This document shows positions 1 through 9,800 of a stretch of DNA of 64,000 bases, in pieces (position 1 is the stretch's first letter; every line of letters begins with the position of its first letter). A program made the position numbers and the translations under genes. Origin of the DNA: Alistipes sp. (GTDB lineage Bacteria > Bacteroidota > Bacteroidia > Bacteroidales > Rikenellaceae); NCBI GenBank assembly GCA_017463615.1, contig JAFTOU010000016.1, positions 1-64,000 of the forward strand. The letters run 5' to 3'. The notes beneath the pieces are model-generated. The model was not told the origin of the DNA. It ran no database searches and worked only from the letters and a program-made list of their open reading frames with translations.

Positions 1-95
1 ACTTCATTAAGCAGGCTCAGGAGATGATTCGCCGCTTCGAGCAGGACGGATACATCTACACCGGCAAGCGTTATATGGGAGGTGGTCGAAAATGA
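1..95 (+). CDS. C-terminal end of an unidentified protein (partial)
   Basis: The frame is open from the first bases and ends at a TGA overlapping the ATG of the next gene (ATGA), which implies translational coupling. Only about 30 residues are visible, ending YMGGGRK. They include a helical, charged stretch (QEMIRRFEQDGYIY) and a Gly-rich tail. This is too little to assign a family. The coupling to an RNase H-like gene suggests an accessory or mobile-element operon that begins upstream of the window. Confidence 0.6.
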   Translation, partial: FIKQAQEMIRRFEQDGYIYTGKRYMGGGRK

Positions 96-487
96 AGCGC
101 CCGACAGTAGGAATAGCCACTGACGGCGCACATTCCACGAAGGAGAGGTTGACACGCTACAGGGCGGTTGACCTCTCTTCTGGATTGGAACTCTTCAATC
201 ATTCCATAGGCAATAAAACAAATAACATCGGAGAGTTTCTCGCCATCGTAGAGGCTGTCAAATATATCCTCAGACACCCCGAAGCACCTCGCATTATCTA
301 CTCGGATAGCATTACCGCAATCACTTGGTATCGTAATAAGCAAACCGCGTCATCTCGACGCTGTGAGCAGCTGCAATTAGCTGAAATTTTCCTCAAAGTT
401 ATGGCGGCTAAAATAGACGATATTCAGGTGCTACATTGGGATAATCGCGAGTGGGGCGAGACACCCGCAGACTTCGGAAATAAGTAA
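92..487 (+). CDS. RNase H-family ribonuclease (RNase HI/viroplasmin-like)
   Basis: A 131-residue protein that is essentially one RNase H fold. The four acidic active-site positions can be placed: D11 in ATDGAHS, E48 in NNIGEFLAI, D72 in YSDS and D127 near the C-terminus in PADFG. This matches the DEDD arrangement of RNase HI-type enzymes, which cut the RNA strand of RNA-DNA hybrids with two metal ions. The NN-x-GEF-A-I and YSDS motifs are typical of the short RNase H proteins found in Bacteroidetes genomes and mobile elements. The start overlaps the stop of the upstream gene by ATGA. It is probably an accessory copy rather than the housekeeping rnhA, judging by the mobile-type surroundings; that part is inference. 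Confidence 0.8.
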   Translation: MKRPTVGIATDGAHSTKERLTRYRAVDLSSGLELFNHSIGNKTNNIGEFLAIVEAVKYILRHPEAPRIIYSDSITAITWYRNKQTASSRRCEQLQLAEIFLKVMAAKIDDIQVLHWDNREWGETPADFGNK

Positions 488-779
488 ATAAAATCAACAG
501 ATAACACACTAAAATTACCCATTTGGAAAAGTTATGAATAATTACTATCTTTACGACAGAAACACGCAGATTAGAGGACCTGATTTGAGCGGTTTAACAC
601 TAATAATACTAATGGTAACTACTGAATATTGGACATTGATTTTATCGTTATTTATCATCATTTATTAGTGTTTGTTAAAATTCTTCGCCCCATTTCAGCC
701 CGAAATCTGTAATTAACTGATTATCAAGCAGTCTAACATTCTGCATCGGAAAATAACCCAACCAAAAGACAAAATACAC

Positions 780-1589
780 ATGACCAAAACATTTTTATTT
801 TCACTTCTGTGCTGTTTGGCGTTCACTCAATGCGCGCCTAAGTCGTATGATGCGAAGCGAGAACTGGAATATATAAAAGCTGATAGCCTCTTGTGGGCGG
901 AGTATGAAGCAGAAGGAGAAAGATTAGCTGAGCTATACGCTGAAAACGAGGACTCTCTATACATAAAAGTTGTGGAATTAGAGGCCTATGCGGATAGAAA
1001 GAACAGGGAACTTGCCATTGAGTATTCAGCAACGCCGAGTGGACTTAGACGCTGTTTTATGCTTCGCTTAGATATCGGGAAGGATACTCTTCAGAGTATT
1101 TTGTCAAATCTTCCTCGCGACCTCCGTCAGTCTGAGTGCGCAGAGGCAATCAAAGCACATATCGCGACAAATCAGATTGAGGTAGGGGCGGAGTTCTCCC
1201 CTATTGATGTTGTCAATGCTGATGGAGACAAATTTGCGTGGGGCGAGCACCGCAATAAGAATATACTGCTCATCTATGGCGGTTTGGGCTGCATGGGGCG
1301 CTCTGGCCGTAGAGAACTCGCTGCGCTGCGTGAGGAGTATACCGCGGACGACCTCGCGATAGTTGTCTACTACTCCGTCAGCACCCTTGAGGAGCTAAAA
1401 GATTTCCGCAACCAATACTCCGACAACTATATATTCGTATCCGAACTGCAGCCAGATTACTCGCCATTCAAGATAAAATACGGCGCACAATCCACCCCAA
1501 CCTGCTTCGTCATAGACAGAAACGGAACAATTGCCCTCAAAACCATAGGATTTGACGCGCAGCAAATTAAAGAAAAATTAGATAAATAG
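780..1589 (+). CDS. Thioredoxin-like lipoprotein with a degenerate active site
   Basis: A 269-residue predicted lipoprotein with hydrophobic residues 3-16 and a lipobox ending at C18 (LAFTQC). Residues 30-130 are helical and charged, like the N-terminal region of Bacteroidetes DUF5106/AhpC-TSA-type thioredoxin proteins. The thioredoxin fold follows at about 135-269, with the cis-proline motif TPTCFVIDRNG. At the redox position the sequence is GLGCMGRSG: C171 is present, but the second Cys of CxxC is replaced by Arg (R174). A normal dithiol exchange is therefore unlikely. It may act as a peroxiredoxin-like or purely structural protein. A weak promoter candidate (TTTG at 522-525, TATCTTTA at 546-553) lies far upstream. 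The 292-base gap before the gene is otherwise featureless. Confidence 0.75.
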   Translation: MTKTFLFSLLCCLAFTQCAPKSYDAKRELEYIKADSLLWAEYEAEGERLAELYAENEDSLYIKVVELEAYADRKNRELAIEYSATPSGLRRCFMLRLDIGKDTLQSILSNLPRDLRQSECAEAIKAHIATNQIEVGAEFSPIDVVNADGDKFAWGEHRNKNILLIYGGLGCMGRSGRRELAALREEYTADDLAIVVYYSVSTLEELKDFRNQYSDNYIFVSELQPDYSPFKIKYGAQSTPTCFVIDRNGTIALKTIGFDAQQIKEKLDK

Positions 1590-1707
1590 GGCGGAGTAAT
1601 AGCGTGTTTTAGATTTACACTAAATACGGCCACGAATAAAAGAAACACAGGTGAAATTAGGAGCTCTTCTATAAGAATACAACATTAAAGTATATCGTTC
1701 CGATTTT

Positions 1708-1738
1708 TTTGAATTTTGCAATAAATGTGTTAATTTAG
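1708..1738 (+). promoter_or_regulatory. Bacteroidetes-type promoter of the kinase-ART-NADAR operon
   Basis: TTTG at 1708-1711 and TAATTTAG at 1731-1738 are separated by 19 bases. The consensus for the primary sigma factor of Bacteroidetes is TTTG, 19-21 bases, TAnnTTTG; the -7 box has one mismatch. Transcription should start near 1745, giving a leader of about 30 bases before the ATG at 1777. The gap 1590-1707 shows nothing else. Confidence 0.6.
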
Positions 1739-1776
1739 CAAAACCTTAATCTAATAAATTAAAAAAGGCTGTGTGT

Positions 1777-2724
1777 ATGAATCAGGCAAAAAAGGTGTTG
1801 CTGAGTGGGAACTTCGCGTTAGATACGATTGTGGTGCGCGAGTATCCGGAGGGATTTGAAGTGGGGAGGAGGAACAAGTTTGTTGAGGTTGTTGTCTCAA
1901 ACACTGTTGGCAATACATGTGGCAATGTTAGTTGTATGCTGCCATTTTTGGGGATTAAGAGTTTTCCGATAGGTCATTTTGATCTCTCTGAGCAGGGGTT
2001 GAAGATGAAGGATGATTTGCAGAATTATGGGGCTGATGTGCGCTTTATTGAGAACAGCGCGCAGGGTGGCACTACCCTACTGCGATGCACGCACAAGCGT
2101 GATCAGGCGACAGGCGAGCACACTGTTTCATTCAGGGCGACATCTCCTGGCAGCAGGTTTCCAAAGCGACGCTTTCTGCGGGGGCGCGACGAGGCTCCTG
2201 CATTCGTTGGAAGGTTAGACTTTCTGCCCGACATCTTCTTCTTTGACGCAGCAGAGGCTGGGTTACGCTATGTAGCCGGCGAGCTTAGGCAGCGAGGTGT
2301 GTTGGTATACTTTGAGCCAGAGAGCGCTGCTGAGCAGAAGAGGTTTCTCAAGGCCATTGAGGTCAGCGACATCATAAAGTTCAGCGCCGAGAAGGTGTCT
2401 GACCTATCGTTCACAGAGCGATACAACGACAAACTATTCATCTGCACGCTTGGGGCAGAGGGTTTGATGTTCAACCTCTGTAATCAGGGTTGGCAAAGGG
2501 TAACAGCTGTGTCTAACGACAATGTCGTAGATTGGGAGGGTGCGGGCGACTGGACAACAAGTCAGTTTATCGCCACACTCTGCAAGCACGACATTCTTTC
2601 CATCGGCAAAATGGAGAATAACAGCATCCGTAGCTACCTTGAGGAAGCGTGCAAAACAGCCTCAGCATCAATATCTTATCTCGGTAGCAAGGGAATGATA
2701 GATGCAGTAAAAGCTCAAAAATAA
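1777..2724 (+). CDS. PfkB-family carbohydrate/nucleoside kinase
   Basis: A 315-residue protein of the ribokinase/PfkB fold. The C-terminal signature appears as DWEGAGDWTTSQFI (about residues 250-263): the GAGD anion hole and the catalytic Asp that deprotonates the sugar hydroxyl are intact, although the usual DTTGAGDAF reads WEGAGDW. The N-terminal LLSGNFALDTIV and the GN-x2-GN-type region near residue 50 also fit. The substrate cannot be read from sequence. An in-frame GTG exists at 1771; I prefer the ATG at 1777. It is the first gene of an operon, 8 bases ahead of an ADP-ribosyltransferase-fold gene and then a NADAR gene, so a ribose- or ADP-ribose-derived substrate is a reasonable but untested idea. 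Confidence 0.8.
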   Translation: MNQAKKVLLSGNFALDTIVVREYPEGFEVGRRNKFVEVVVSNTVGNTCGNVSCMLPFLGIKSFPIGHFDLSEQGLKMKDDLQNYGADVRFIENSAQGGTTLLRCTHKRDQATGEHTVSFRATSPGSRFPKRRFLRGRDEAPAFVGRLDFLPDIFFFDAAEAGLRYVAGELRQRGVLVYFEPESAAEQKRFLKAIEVSDIIKFSAEKVSDLSFTERYNDKLFICTLGAEGLMFNLCNQGWQRVTAVSNDNVVDWEGAGDWTTSQFIATLCKHDILSIGKMENNSIRSYLEEACKTASASISYLGSKGMIDAVKAQK

Positions 2725-2732
2725 CATCAACT

Positions 2733-3299
2733 ATGAAACTTTTTCACGGTTCCCCTTATCTTTTTGACCACTTTGACCTCAGCGGTGCTGGTGAAGGTAC
2801 GGGTATAAAGTTCGGCCTTGGTGTATATCTGACCGAAGTGGAGGCGTCGGCTGTGCACTACTCGCAGCCACGCAATGTAGAGTTTATGCCAGACCACTAC
2901 CTCTACACCGTAGAGATTGCAGACCTCACCGATGACAACCACATAGTATCGGCTAAGCCAGTAGCAGAGAGTATCATCGCTCGCGTAGAGCAGGCTCTTA
3001 ACACTGTCGTTCCCGCCGACAAGCGCAGTGCGGGCAAGGAGTTTCGCAAATGGATAGGCTCTACGCTCACTGGCTCCAAGAAGGTTGGCTTGGAGGAGGA
3101 GAGGCGTGCTGCGGAGCTATTAGATAGCCTCGGGGTGCTATACAATGTATGGCCTACGGCGCAGACGAAGCCCGATGGTCCAAAGAATATTGCCGTATTC
3201 AATGCTGCGCGCGTAACAATAGTAAAGCGAGAGCGCATTGAGATAGAGTTTGTACACAAAAAGTGGATACTTAAGAACCGAGAGCAGAGTAGTCTATGA
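2733..3299 (+). CDS. ADP-ribosyltransferase-fold protein (ART-PolyVal-like)
   Basis: A 188-residue soluble protein. The N-terminus reads FHGSPYLFDHFDLS, then GEGTGIKFGLGVYLTE, then AVHYSQ. These match the H and Y motifs of PARP-like ADP-ribosyltransferase folds, closest in my judgement to the ART domains described in polyvalent proteins of phages and conjugative elements. H5 and Y32 would bind NAD. Near residues 151-157 the motif KNIAVFN resembles the family's last strand; a catalytic Glu is not certain. If active, it would transfer ADP-ribose from NAD to an unknown target. It is followed by an overlapping NADAR gene (ATGA at 3296-3299), an enzyme family that can remove ADP-ribose, so the pair resembles a toxin-antitoxin or reversible-modification system. 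The family assignment comes from reading motifs only. Confidence 0.65.
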   Translation: MKLFHGSPYLFDHFDLSGAGEGTGIKFGLGVYLTEVEASAVHYSQPRNVEFMPDHYLYTVEIADLTDDNHIVSAKPVAESIIARVEQALNTVVPADKRSAGKEFRKWIGSTLTGSKKVGLEEERRAAELLDSLGVLYNVWPTAQTKPDGPKNIAVFNAARVTIVKRERIEIEFVHKKWILKNREQSSL

Positions 3300-3904
3300 G
3301 CAAACATAGTGTAGCGCAATTTATTCAGACCAACTACCCCGAATACTGGGGCATATCCTCCTATCCTGCAGAGGAGTGTGCCGTATTCTGCTCTACACAC
3401 GAGCAGTGGGGAATTTTCAGCAATATGGCAGCCTCGCCCATTGTCGTTGAGGGGGTACTATTCAAGAGTTGCGAGCATCTGTTTCAGATGATGAAGTTTA
3501 AGGAGCAAGATATCGTTCTGCGGGTATGGAGGGGTATTACCTCTGCGGGCAAGAGCTGCGCAAATATAAAGATGACAGCCAAGAGTTATGAGCCCACATA
3601 TCGTCGCGAGGATTGGGGCGCTATGATTGTTGACGCCATAAAATTTGCTATGGTGCAGAAGTACAATGAGTGCGAACACTTCCGCAACGAGCTTAATCGT
3701 AGCCGTGGGAAGTATATCGTTGAGAAGCAGGCAAACCCGAACAAGCATGCGGATGCCTGGAGCGCCAAACTTGAAGGCGAGCATTGGGTAGGTCCGAACC
3801 TTACGGGTCGCCTACTTATGGAGCTACGCGACAATGGCACTTTGCGCTACTCGTTACCTGCTGATGCTCTGGAGTTTATAGATATAATCAAGCAGAATCT
3901 ATAA
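3296..3904 (+). CDS. NADAR-family protein (YbiA-like, DUF1768)
   Basis: A 202-residue protein with the NADAR signature: WGIFSNMAASPIVVEG, then FKSCEHLFQMMKF (about residues 40-65), and the C-terminal WVGPNLTGRLLMELRD. NADAR domains bind ADP-ribose-type ligands. Known members include YbiA/RibX-type N-glycosidases of riboflavin intermediates and proteins that reverse guanine ADP-ribosylation and neutralise DarT-type toxins. The start overlaps the stop of the ADP-ribosyltransferase-fold gene by 4 bases, the usual geometry for a toxin followed by its reversing enzyme. Antidote is therefore my preferred reading over riboflavin metabolism, because no rib gene is nearby. Confidence 0.75.
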   Translation: MSKHSVAQFIQTNYPEYWGISSYPAEECAVFCSTHEQWGIFSNMAASPIVVEGVLFKSCEHLFQMMKFKEQDIVLRVWRGITSAGKSCANIKMTAKSYEPTYRREDWGAMIVDAIKFAMVQKYNECEHFRNELNRSRGKYIVEKQANPNKHADAWSAKLEGEHWVGPNLTGRLLMELRDNGTLRYSLPADALEFIDIIKQNL

Positions 3905-3927
3905 CCACTTGAGGGCGAGGTCATTTA

Positions 3928-4527
3928 TTAACGAAGCAGCTCTATTGTAAAATCAACATCGTCGGGATTTCGGCACGCATCAATATCCAGGCCGACCCTC
4001 TCGGCGATAAAATCGTTATCGTGCTCGCAGACCCAATCGTAATAGATATTTAGGCTGTAGATATAGTGCTTGCGGCTCAAGTCCTCCTCATCTTCCCAAT
4101 CGTAATTTGCACAATCAATATCGTCAATACTTCCGAAACGAAGATCCTTGTAGTCAAGCATGCGACTCTTCAGTTGATCTACAAAACTCTCAAACGGCAT
4201 CAGTTCGTATACACCCTCTTTAATATCGCTCTGCATAGCATCCTCAAGAGACTCACTCAAGCACTCATTATCGGCCTCAAAGAGCCAGTAGTGCTCAACC
4301 AACTTGAAGAACCTATCCTCTATTAGATCATAGAGCGGTTGCAGTGATATTTCGCCACTATCTATAGCCTTAAGCAGAGCCTTGGCTGAGATCTTCTTGC
4401 CTATCTTGCTAAGGGTCTGAGCCTCCTGTTCGGAGACTTCATGCTCAAATGTCTCATTACTGCCATAACCCTGTCCGCAGCAGCCGTAGCCATAGAAAGC
4501 ATCTAAAAGAACTTTAATTTTCGCCAT
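3928..4527 (-). CDS. Acidic protein of unknown function
   Basis: A 199-residue cytosolic-looking protein without signal peptide or membrane segment. It is strongly acidic, with clusters such as DNECLSESLEDAM and YDWEDEEDL. The N-terminal YGYGCCGQGYGS motif contains two adjacent cysteines and is Gly-rich. I do not recognise a family. It converges with the NADAR gene (23 bases between the stops) and has its own start 45 bases from the pbpC stop. Acidic single-domain proteins of this size are often immunity-type proteins, but nothing here proves that. Confidence 0.6.
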   Translation of the reverse strand: MAKIKVLLDAFYGYGCCGQGYGSNETFEHEVSEQEAQTLSKIGKKISAKALLKAIDSGEISLQPLYDLIEDRFFKLVEHYWLFEADNECLSESLEDAMQSDIKEGVYELMPFESFVDQLKSRMLDYKDLRFGSIDDIDCANYDWEDEEDLSRKHYIYSLNIYYDWVCEHDNDFIAERVGLDIDACRNPDDVDFTIELLR

Positions 4528-4571
4528 AGTATCAGTCGTGTATGTTTAGCACAAAGATAATAAAAATAAAT

Positions 4572-6821
4572 CTATTTAACAATAATCGGGATGGTTTCGC
4601 TGCTGCCGAAGCTATCAACGATTGTTATGCGGTGGTAGCCGACTGAGGGTTGGAGCTTCAAATGGTGGATGTCGGTTGTTGTGCCGAGGTAGGCGTTATC
4701 CAAGTGCCAGAACAGCTGGGCATTTGTATCGGTATGCGCCACCTTACAGATAAGGTAGCCCCGCGAGCCATCCATCTGCTTGGGGAGTGAAACGACGCTA
4801 TTTGGAGTTGGGTAGATGATGTGCATCATCGGCTGGTGACTCCCCGGCGTAGCCTCTTTCAGCGGCGGCAGAGGGGTGTACTCCTGATGCGCCTTTGAGT
4901 AGTAGTGCTCAATATGCGGAGGGAGTACGAAGTAGCGTCTAATCTGCGTCGGCTCGCTACGGTCTACAACTCGCTTTGCCCCATCCAGCGAGACGGCAAC
5001 CTCGCGACAGTATGGACAGTTCTGGCTCTTTACCGCATTTTTAGGGAGCAGGACTTGCTCCGTATCCGTGCAGAATCTACCCGCGAGGTGTCCCGAGTGG
5101 CGGCAGATGCTCATACAGACGCCATCTTCCGCAGCGGGCTCGGCAAACCACTCAGCAAGTGGCAACAGTCCCACAAGGTCAAAGAGTATCGGTCCTGCAG
5201 TTCGGGCACCTGTAAGCTCGGGGGCACCGCTACCGTCTGCATTACCTGCCCACACGCCAATAACATACTGGGGCGTAACACCCACCGCCCACGCATCGCG
5301 CGAGCCGTAGCTTGTTCCCGTCTTCCACGCCACATTCTGCACCGAGGAGACACGACGCCAATCCAACTGATCGGGGCGATTTACCTCGCGCATGGCATCA
5401 AAGGTTGCATCAAGGGCTACCCTATCTCGCAGCGGAAAGTCCATATATGCCGTTGAATCTGCATAGCAAGCAGCCATTCGGGCATAGCACTTGACAACAT
5501 CTACAAGTCTAACCTCTGCGCCACCGAGCACCAACGAGAGGCCATACTGCTCCGAGGGGCGCGTAAGAGAGGTAAAACCGCACGCTTTGAGCGTCAGAGC
5601 AAAACGCATCGTGCCATACTCTCTAAGCAGATGCACGCTCGGAATGTTCAGCGACAGCGCCAACGCCTCATCGGCACGAACAGCACCAGCATAGGAGCCA
5701 TCAAAGTTCTTCGGTGCAAAGCCACCAAAGTCGGTTGGCACATCGGGCAGGAGCTGGTTTGGCAGAATAGTCCCCTCTTGCAGGGCTGCAGCATAGAGCA
5801 ACGGCTTGAGAATGCTCCCCGATGAGCGAGGTGCTCGGGCGATATCTACCCACATACCAGCGCGACTATGCGATATGTCGCTATTACCACAATAGGCGAC
5901 AGTTTTGCCACTCTGCACCTCCATCACCACCGCCGCAAGGTCGCTGATACCCGAAAGTCTCAGCTCTCTGCTCCAGTGATTTACAACCTCCTCTACCCGT
6001 CGTTGCAGGGCTAAGTCTATATCCGTCTTTGTCTGCTCTCCGCGCGCGTGCTTATTGTACCACTCCACAAGGTGCGGGGCATACTGCGGCATAGGATATG
6101 GGGTTCCTATAAGCGGTTCCTCAACGGCTAACAGATAGTCGTCAATGGTAATCTCGCCCTTCTCATATAGTCGGGCAAGTAGGCGATTTCGCTTAGCAAG
6201 CAGAGCGTCGCGATTCTTATCCAAGTGTATGAGCGACGGTGCATTCTGCAGTACTGCCAGCGTTGCTGCCTCTGCCCACGACACCTCCGCACTATCGTCG
6301 CCTAAATATCGCCAAAGGGCGGCATCAATACCTACCACATTACCTCCAAAGGGGGCGTGCGAGGCATACAGCCGCAGAATCTCCTCCTTGCTATAGCGCA
6401 ACTCCAAGCGTGTAGCCATAAAGATTTCAACCACCTTCTGCCACATCGTGCGGGGCTTCTGACGCGAAAGGCGGATGACCTGCATAGATATTGTACTGCC
6501 ACCGCTGACAACTCTGCCATTGCGGATATTCTGCATCGTAGCGCGAGCTAACGCCTGCACACTAACGCCTATATGCGAGTAGAAACGATGGTCCTCAAAC
6601 TCTATGAGTGCCCTGACAAACTTCTCGGGCAGCGTATCGCAAGGCGGAAATCGCCACTGACCGTCTTTGGCAACCCTCGCGCCAAGCAGCTCGCCACTTC
6701 TATCCACCACAACCGTAGAGTAAGGCACGCCCTCAAAGAGGTTTGATGGCAGACAACAGAGCCATAGCAGCAGAACAACGCCCGCTGCCATAGCTACGAA
6801 AGATAGAACTTTACGCCCCAT
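4572..6821 (-). CDS. pbpC: Penicillin-binding protein 1C
   Basis: A 749-residue bifunctional peptidoglycan synthase. It has one membrane anchor (about 7-22); a family 51 glycosyltransferase domain with catalytic Glu E76 in FEDHRFYSH and the GGSTISMQ motif; a transpeptidase domain with active-site S336 in SILK (K339), an SLN motif in LSLNIPS and KTG at 500-502; and a C-terminal BiPBP_C domain (about 640-749). The order and length match PBP1C. The start codon overlaps the stop of the alpha-2-macroglobulin gene by one base (TAATG), so the two are co-translated. Family knowledge links this pair to protection of the periplasm and repair of the wall when host proteases breach the outer membrane. 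Confidence 0.93.
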   Translation of the reverse strand: MGRKVLSFVAMAAGVVLLLWLCCLPSNLFEGVPYSTVVVDRSGELLGARVAKDGQWRFPPCDTLPEKFVRALIEFEDHRFYSHIGVSVQALARATMQNIRNGRVVSGGSTISMQVIRLSRQKPRTMWQKVVEIFMATRLELRYSKEEILRLYASHAPFGGNVVGIDAALWRYLGDDSAEVSWAEAATLAVLQNAPSLIHLDKNRDALLAKRNRLLARLYEKGEITIDDYLLAVEEPLIGTPYPMPQYAPHLVEWYNKHARGEQTKTDIDLALQRRVEEVVNHWSRELRLSGISDLAAVVMEVQSGKTVAYCGNSDISHSRAGMWVDIARAPRSSGSILKPLLYAAALQEGTILPNQLLPDVPTDFGGFAPKNFDGSYAGAVRADEALALSLNIPSVHLLREYGTMRFALTLKACGFTSLTRPSEQYGLSLVLGGAEVRLVDVVKCYARMAACYADSTAYMDFPLRDRVALDATFDAMREVNRPDQLDWRRVSSVQNVAWKTGTSYGSRDAWAVGVTPQYVIGVWAGNADGSGAPELTGARTAGPILFDLVGLLPLAEWFAEPAAEDGVCMSICRHSGHLAGRFCTDTEQVLLPKNAVKSQNCPYCREVAVSLDGAKRVVDRSEPTQIRRYFVLPPHIEHYYSKAHQEYTPLPPLKEATPGSHQPMMHIIYPTPNSVVSLPKQMDGSRGYLICKVAHTDTNAQLFWHLDNAYLGTTTDIHHLKLQPSVGYHRITIVDSFGSSETIPIIVK

Positions 6822-9800
6822 TACTCAACCTTGATTTTAGTATTTGTAGTCACTGCTCGGCACTCCGTATCGTACATATCCTCGCAAATAGTCGGAGGCA
6901 ACATATACTCGCCCACATAGGCTGCACGCAGGCGCACCGTAAAGCGATTGAGCCAATATTTATCTGCCGAGAAGTACCAACTAATGCTATCATCACGCAC
7001 ATCGGTATAGGTAGCATTCCTATTACTCTGCCCACCTACAAGGCGCTCGTTCCAAATCTCCCAACCCGACGGGACGGCAAAGGTAAGGGCCATAGAGGGC
7101 GACGAGGTTGCACCCCTCTTTACCTCAATTACCGCCATAAACTCCGTACCCTGAGCAAGGTTCTCAATTGCTATCGGCTTGCCCTCCATATCGGTGTAGG
7201 ATACGGCAAGCGATACGCCACTGCTTGTTGCAGCAACCTTCTCATCCGCCGAAGGACGGCGAGAGGTCATTAGCGAGATATAGAGACTCTCGCCACCCTT
7301 GTTGCTCACCGTAACTGCACCCGACGCTGTATTGAGTTCAATACTCTTAACGCCGTGCAGATCGCGGATAGATCTCTCGCCATTTTCTGCCTCGGCAACG
7401 ATAATCTCATTAGCCCTACCACTATTGAGCGATGCAAAGCGGCTTATCGCAGCGCTAACAAAGGCGAGCTCCTGCGTAGTACATCTTGTTGCCGAGAACT
7501 TTGCTGCAACACTATGTGCCAACTTTGCGGCCTTGCCTCTCTCACCCATAACCACATAGGACTCCAACTCCATAGCCTCATCGCGCAGTGGCGACCAGAA
7601 TGTAGCGTATGAGCCATCTATGGCGGTCGCGGCATCCACACGCTCCATCAGTTTGGCAGCGACATCTACCCTACCCATAAGCGAGTAGGTTGCAGATAGG
7701 CGAATCAATGCCTGACGCGATAGACTCTTAGACTCGCGTAGCTTGTTCATCTGTGCCGTAGGCTGCTCGCCCGATAGGACAAGCGTATAGAGGCGATAGG
7801 CCTGTTGCAGGTCGGCAGCCTCAACGGTCGTGTGGCGATATTTGCGAGCCGCCGAGAGTTGATACTCCCTCCAGCGGTCGTAGCACTGATTAGACACCAC
7901 AAATCCCTGACGGCGAGCCTCGGTCATCACCTCGCCCACCATAGAGGTTGCCCAGTCGTGCGCCTCTCTATTGCCCGACCAGTAGGCAAAGCCGCCCGAG
8001 GTCAGTTGCCGCGATGAGATCATCTTCAGCAAGGAAGGCAATGCTCGCTCTGCGCGACTCTGCTCGTCTGCGCTGAGGAACTGACGGGCGTAGAGCATAT
8101 ACATCGCCTGCGCCGAGAGCTGCTCGGTGCAGTAGTGCGAGTAGCTCTCCACAAACTCAAAGGCTCCGCTGAAATCTATTGCAGGCGCAGTGGCCAAGGT
8201 TAGAGCCGCCTCGCCCGCGCTAAATTTACTCCACTCAAGGGTGCGCACCTCCCCCGCCGTAAGCTCCACACTCTCCGACTTTACGATATTCGGCAGCGGA
8301 TTTGCCACATCTATCCAGATGGTCTCGGTTGCAGTTTGTCCGCCACCTACTGCAGTAACAACCACCTTTGCCCTACCCTGCTGTACGGCATCGCATCGCA
8401 GGTCAAAGTCTACCAACTTCTCAGATGGGTTGCTGAATGTTACACGCTTTGTGTTGCCACCCACAACAGATAGTGGACCATCAGCAGCAACCGACACCTG
8501 CACATCAGCCACCCCATCCTCCATAGCGAAGAGGTTTATCGGCATTCTCACCCTATCGCCACAATTGAGCTTGCGGGGTAGCGTAGTGAGGAGCATCAAC
8601 GGGGAGCGTACCGCCACAGTCTTATCGGCGCTACCATACGCCCCATCCTTCGCCGCCACGACCATAACTCTTACCGAGCCCACATACATAGGCAGGGTTA
8701 TCTTATGTGTTTTCACTCCGCCATTGAGCGTAAATGGGCCGAGGAACTTCACCACGGGGTTAAATCGCTTCTCCTTACCCGCCGCCATACGCAGAGCCTC
8801 ATCGCCACCAATGCTGAGTATGGATGTAAACTTGCCTCCATAGGCACCGATAACATCATTGTACATATCCCAAGTCTTCACGCCCAGCGCCTCGCGACGA
8901 TTCATCGCTGCCCATGGCTGCGGGGTCTTGAAGGCGGTGATATCCAGCAGACCCTCATCTACGATTGCCAGCGTATAGCTCATCGGCTTGCCATCCTGCT
9001 CGCGCACCTTAACAGAAAACTCCTGCTGTGGGCGAATCTCTGCCGGCACATCAATCTCGGGATGGAGAATGGTCTGCTTGTCAATTACCGTCGCAGCCTC
9101 AACGCCATACATACGAATAGGCAGGTCGTTGATAGTCTGCGCATGTGGCTGCAGCAGCGTTGCGTAGATATAGAAGTTAGGCGCCATATCGCGCGTAACG
9201 AGAATACGATGCGCCGTCTCCTTGACAGCCGAGGTCTCAACCCAGCGGCGAGAGATTACTCGCGAGCCATTCTCTACAGATAGCAATGCCCTACCGCCCG
9301 CCGATTTAGGCAGATAGACAACAGCATACTCGCCAACCTCGTAGCTTCTCTTATCTAACGAGAAGGAGAGCATCGTTGCTGCCGTAGGGTCGCTCTTGCC
9401 CGAATGGCCTCGCCAATCGGGCCAATCAACGCCCACAACGCCACCCGTTGCATGCCCCGAAACAGTATCTTCTACATAGACAAGGTACTTGCCCCACGAT
9501 GGGTAGTCTACCCTAAATGGCACCTCCGCCTTGCCATCGGCGGTAGAGAGGCTACCCTGCTTTACAATCTCTGCGGTGGTGCTCTGCACATATCGGCTCA
9601 AATCGGCAGCCGAGCCCTCCCACCACCAACTCCAATCAAGGCGATAGATCTTGTAGTAGAGCTCTCTATCTACACGCTTGCCGTCGGCATCAAGTGTTAC
9701 GATTGGGAACTTAATGTCGCAGTCGGTCTGATAAACACTCTCTCCGAGGCAGATACCCACATACGACTCATACGGCGAGTATCGCACCGAGTGCGAGGTC

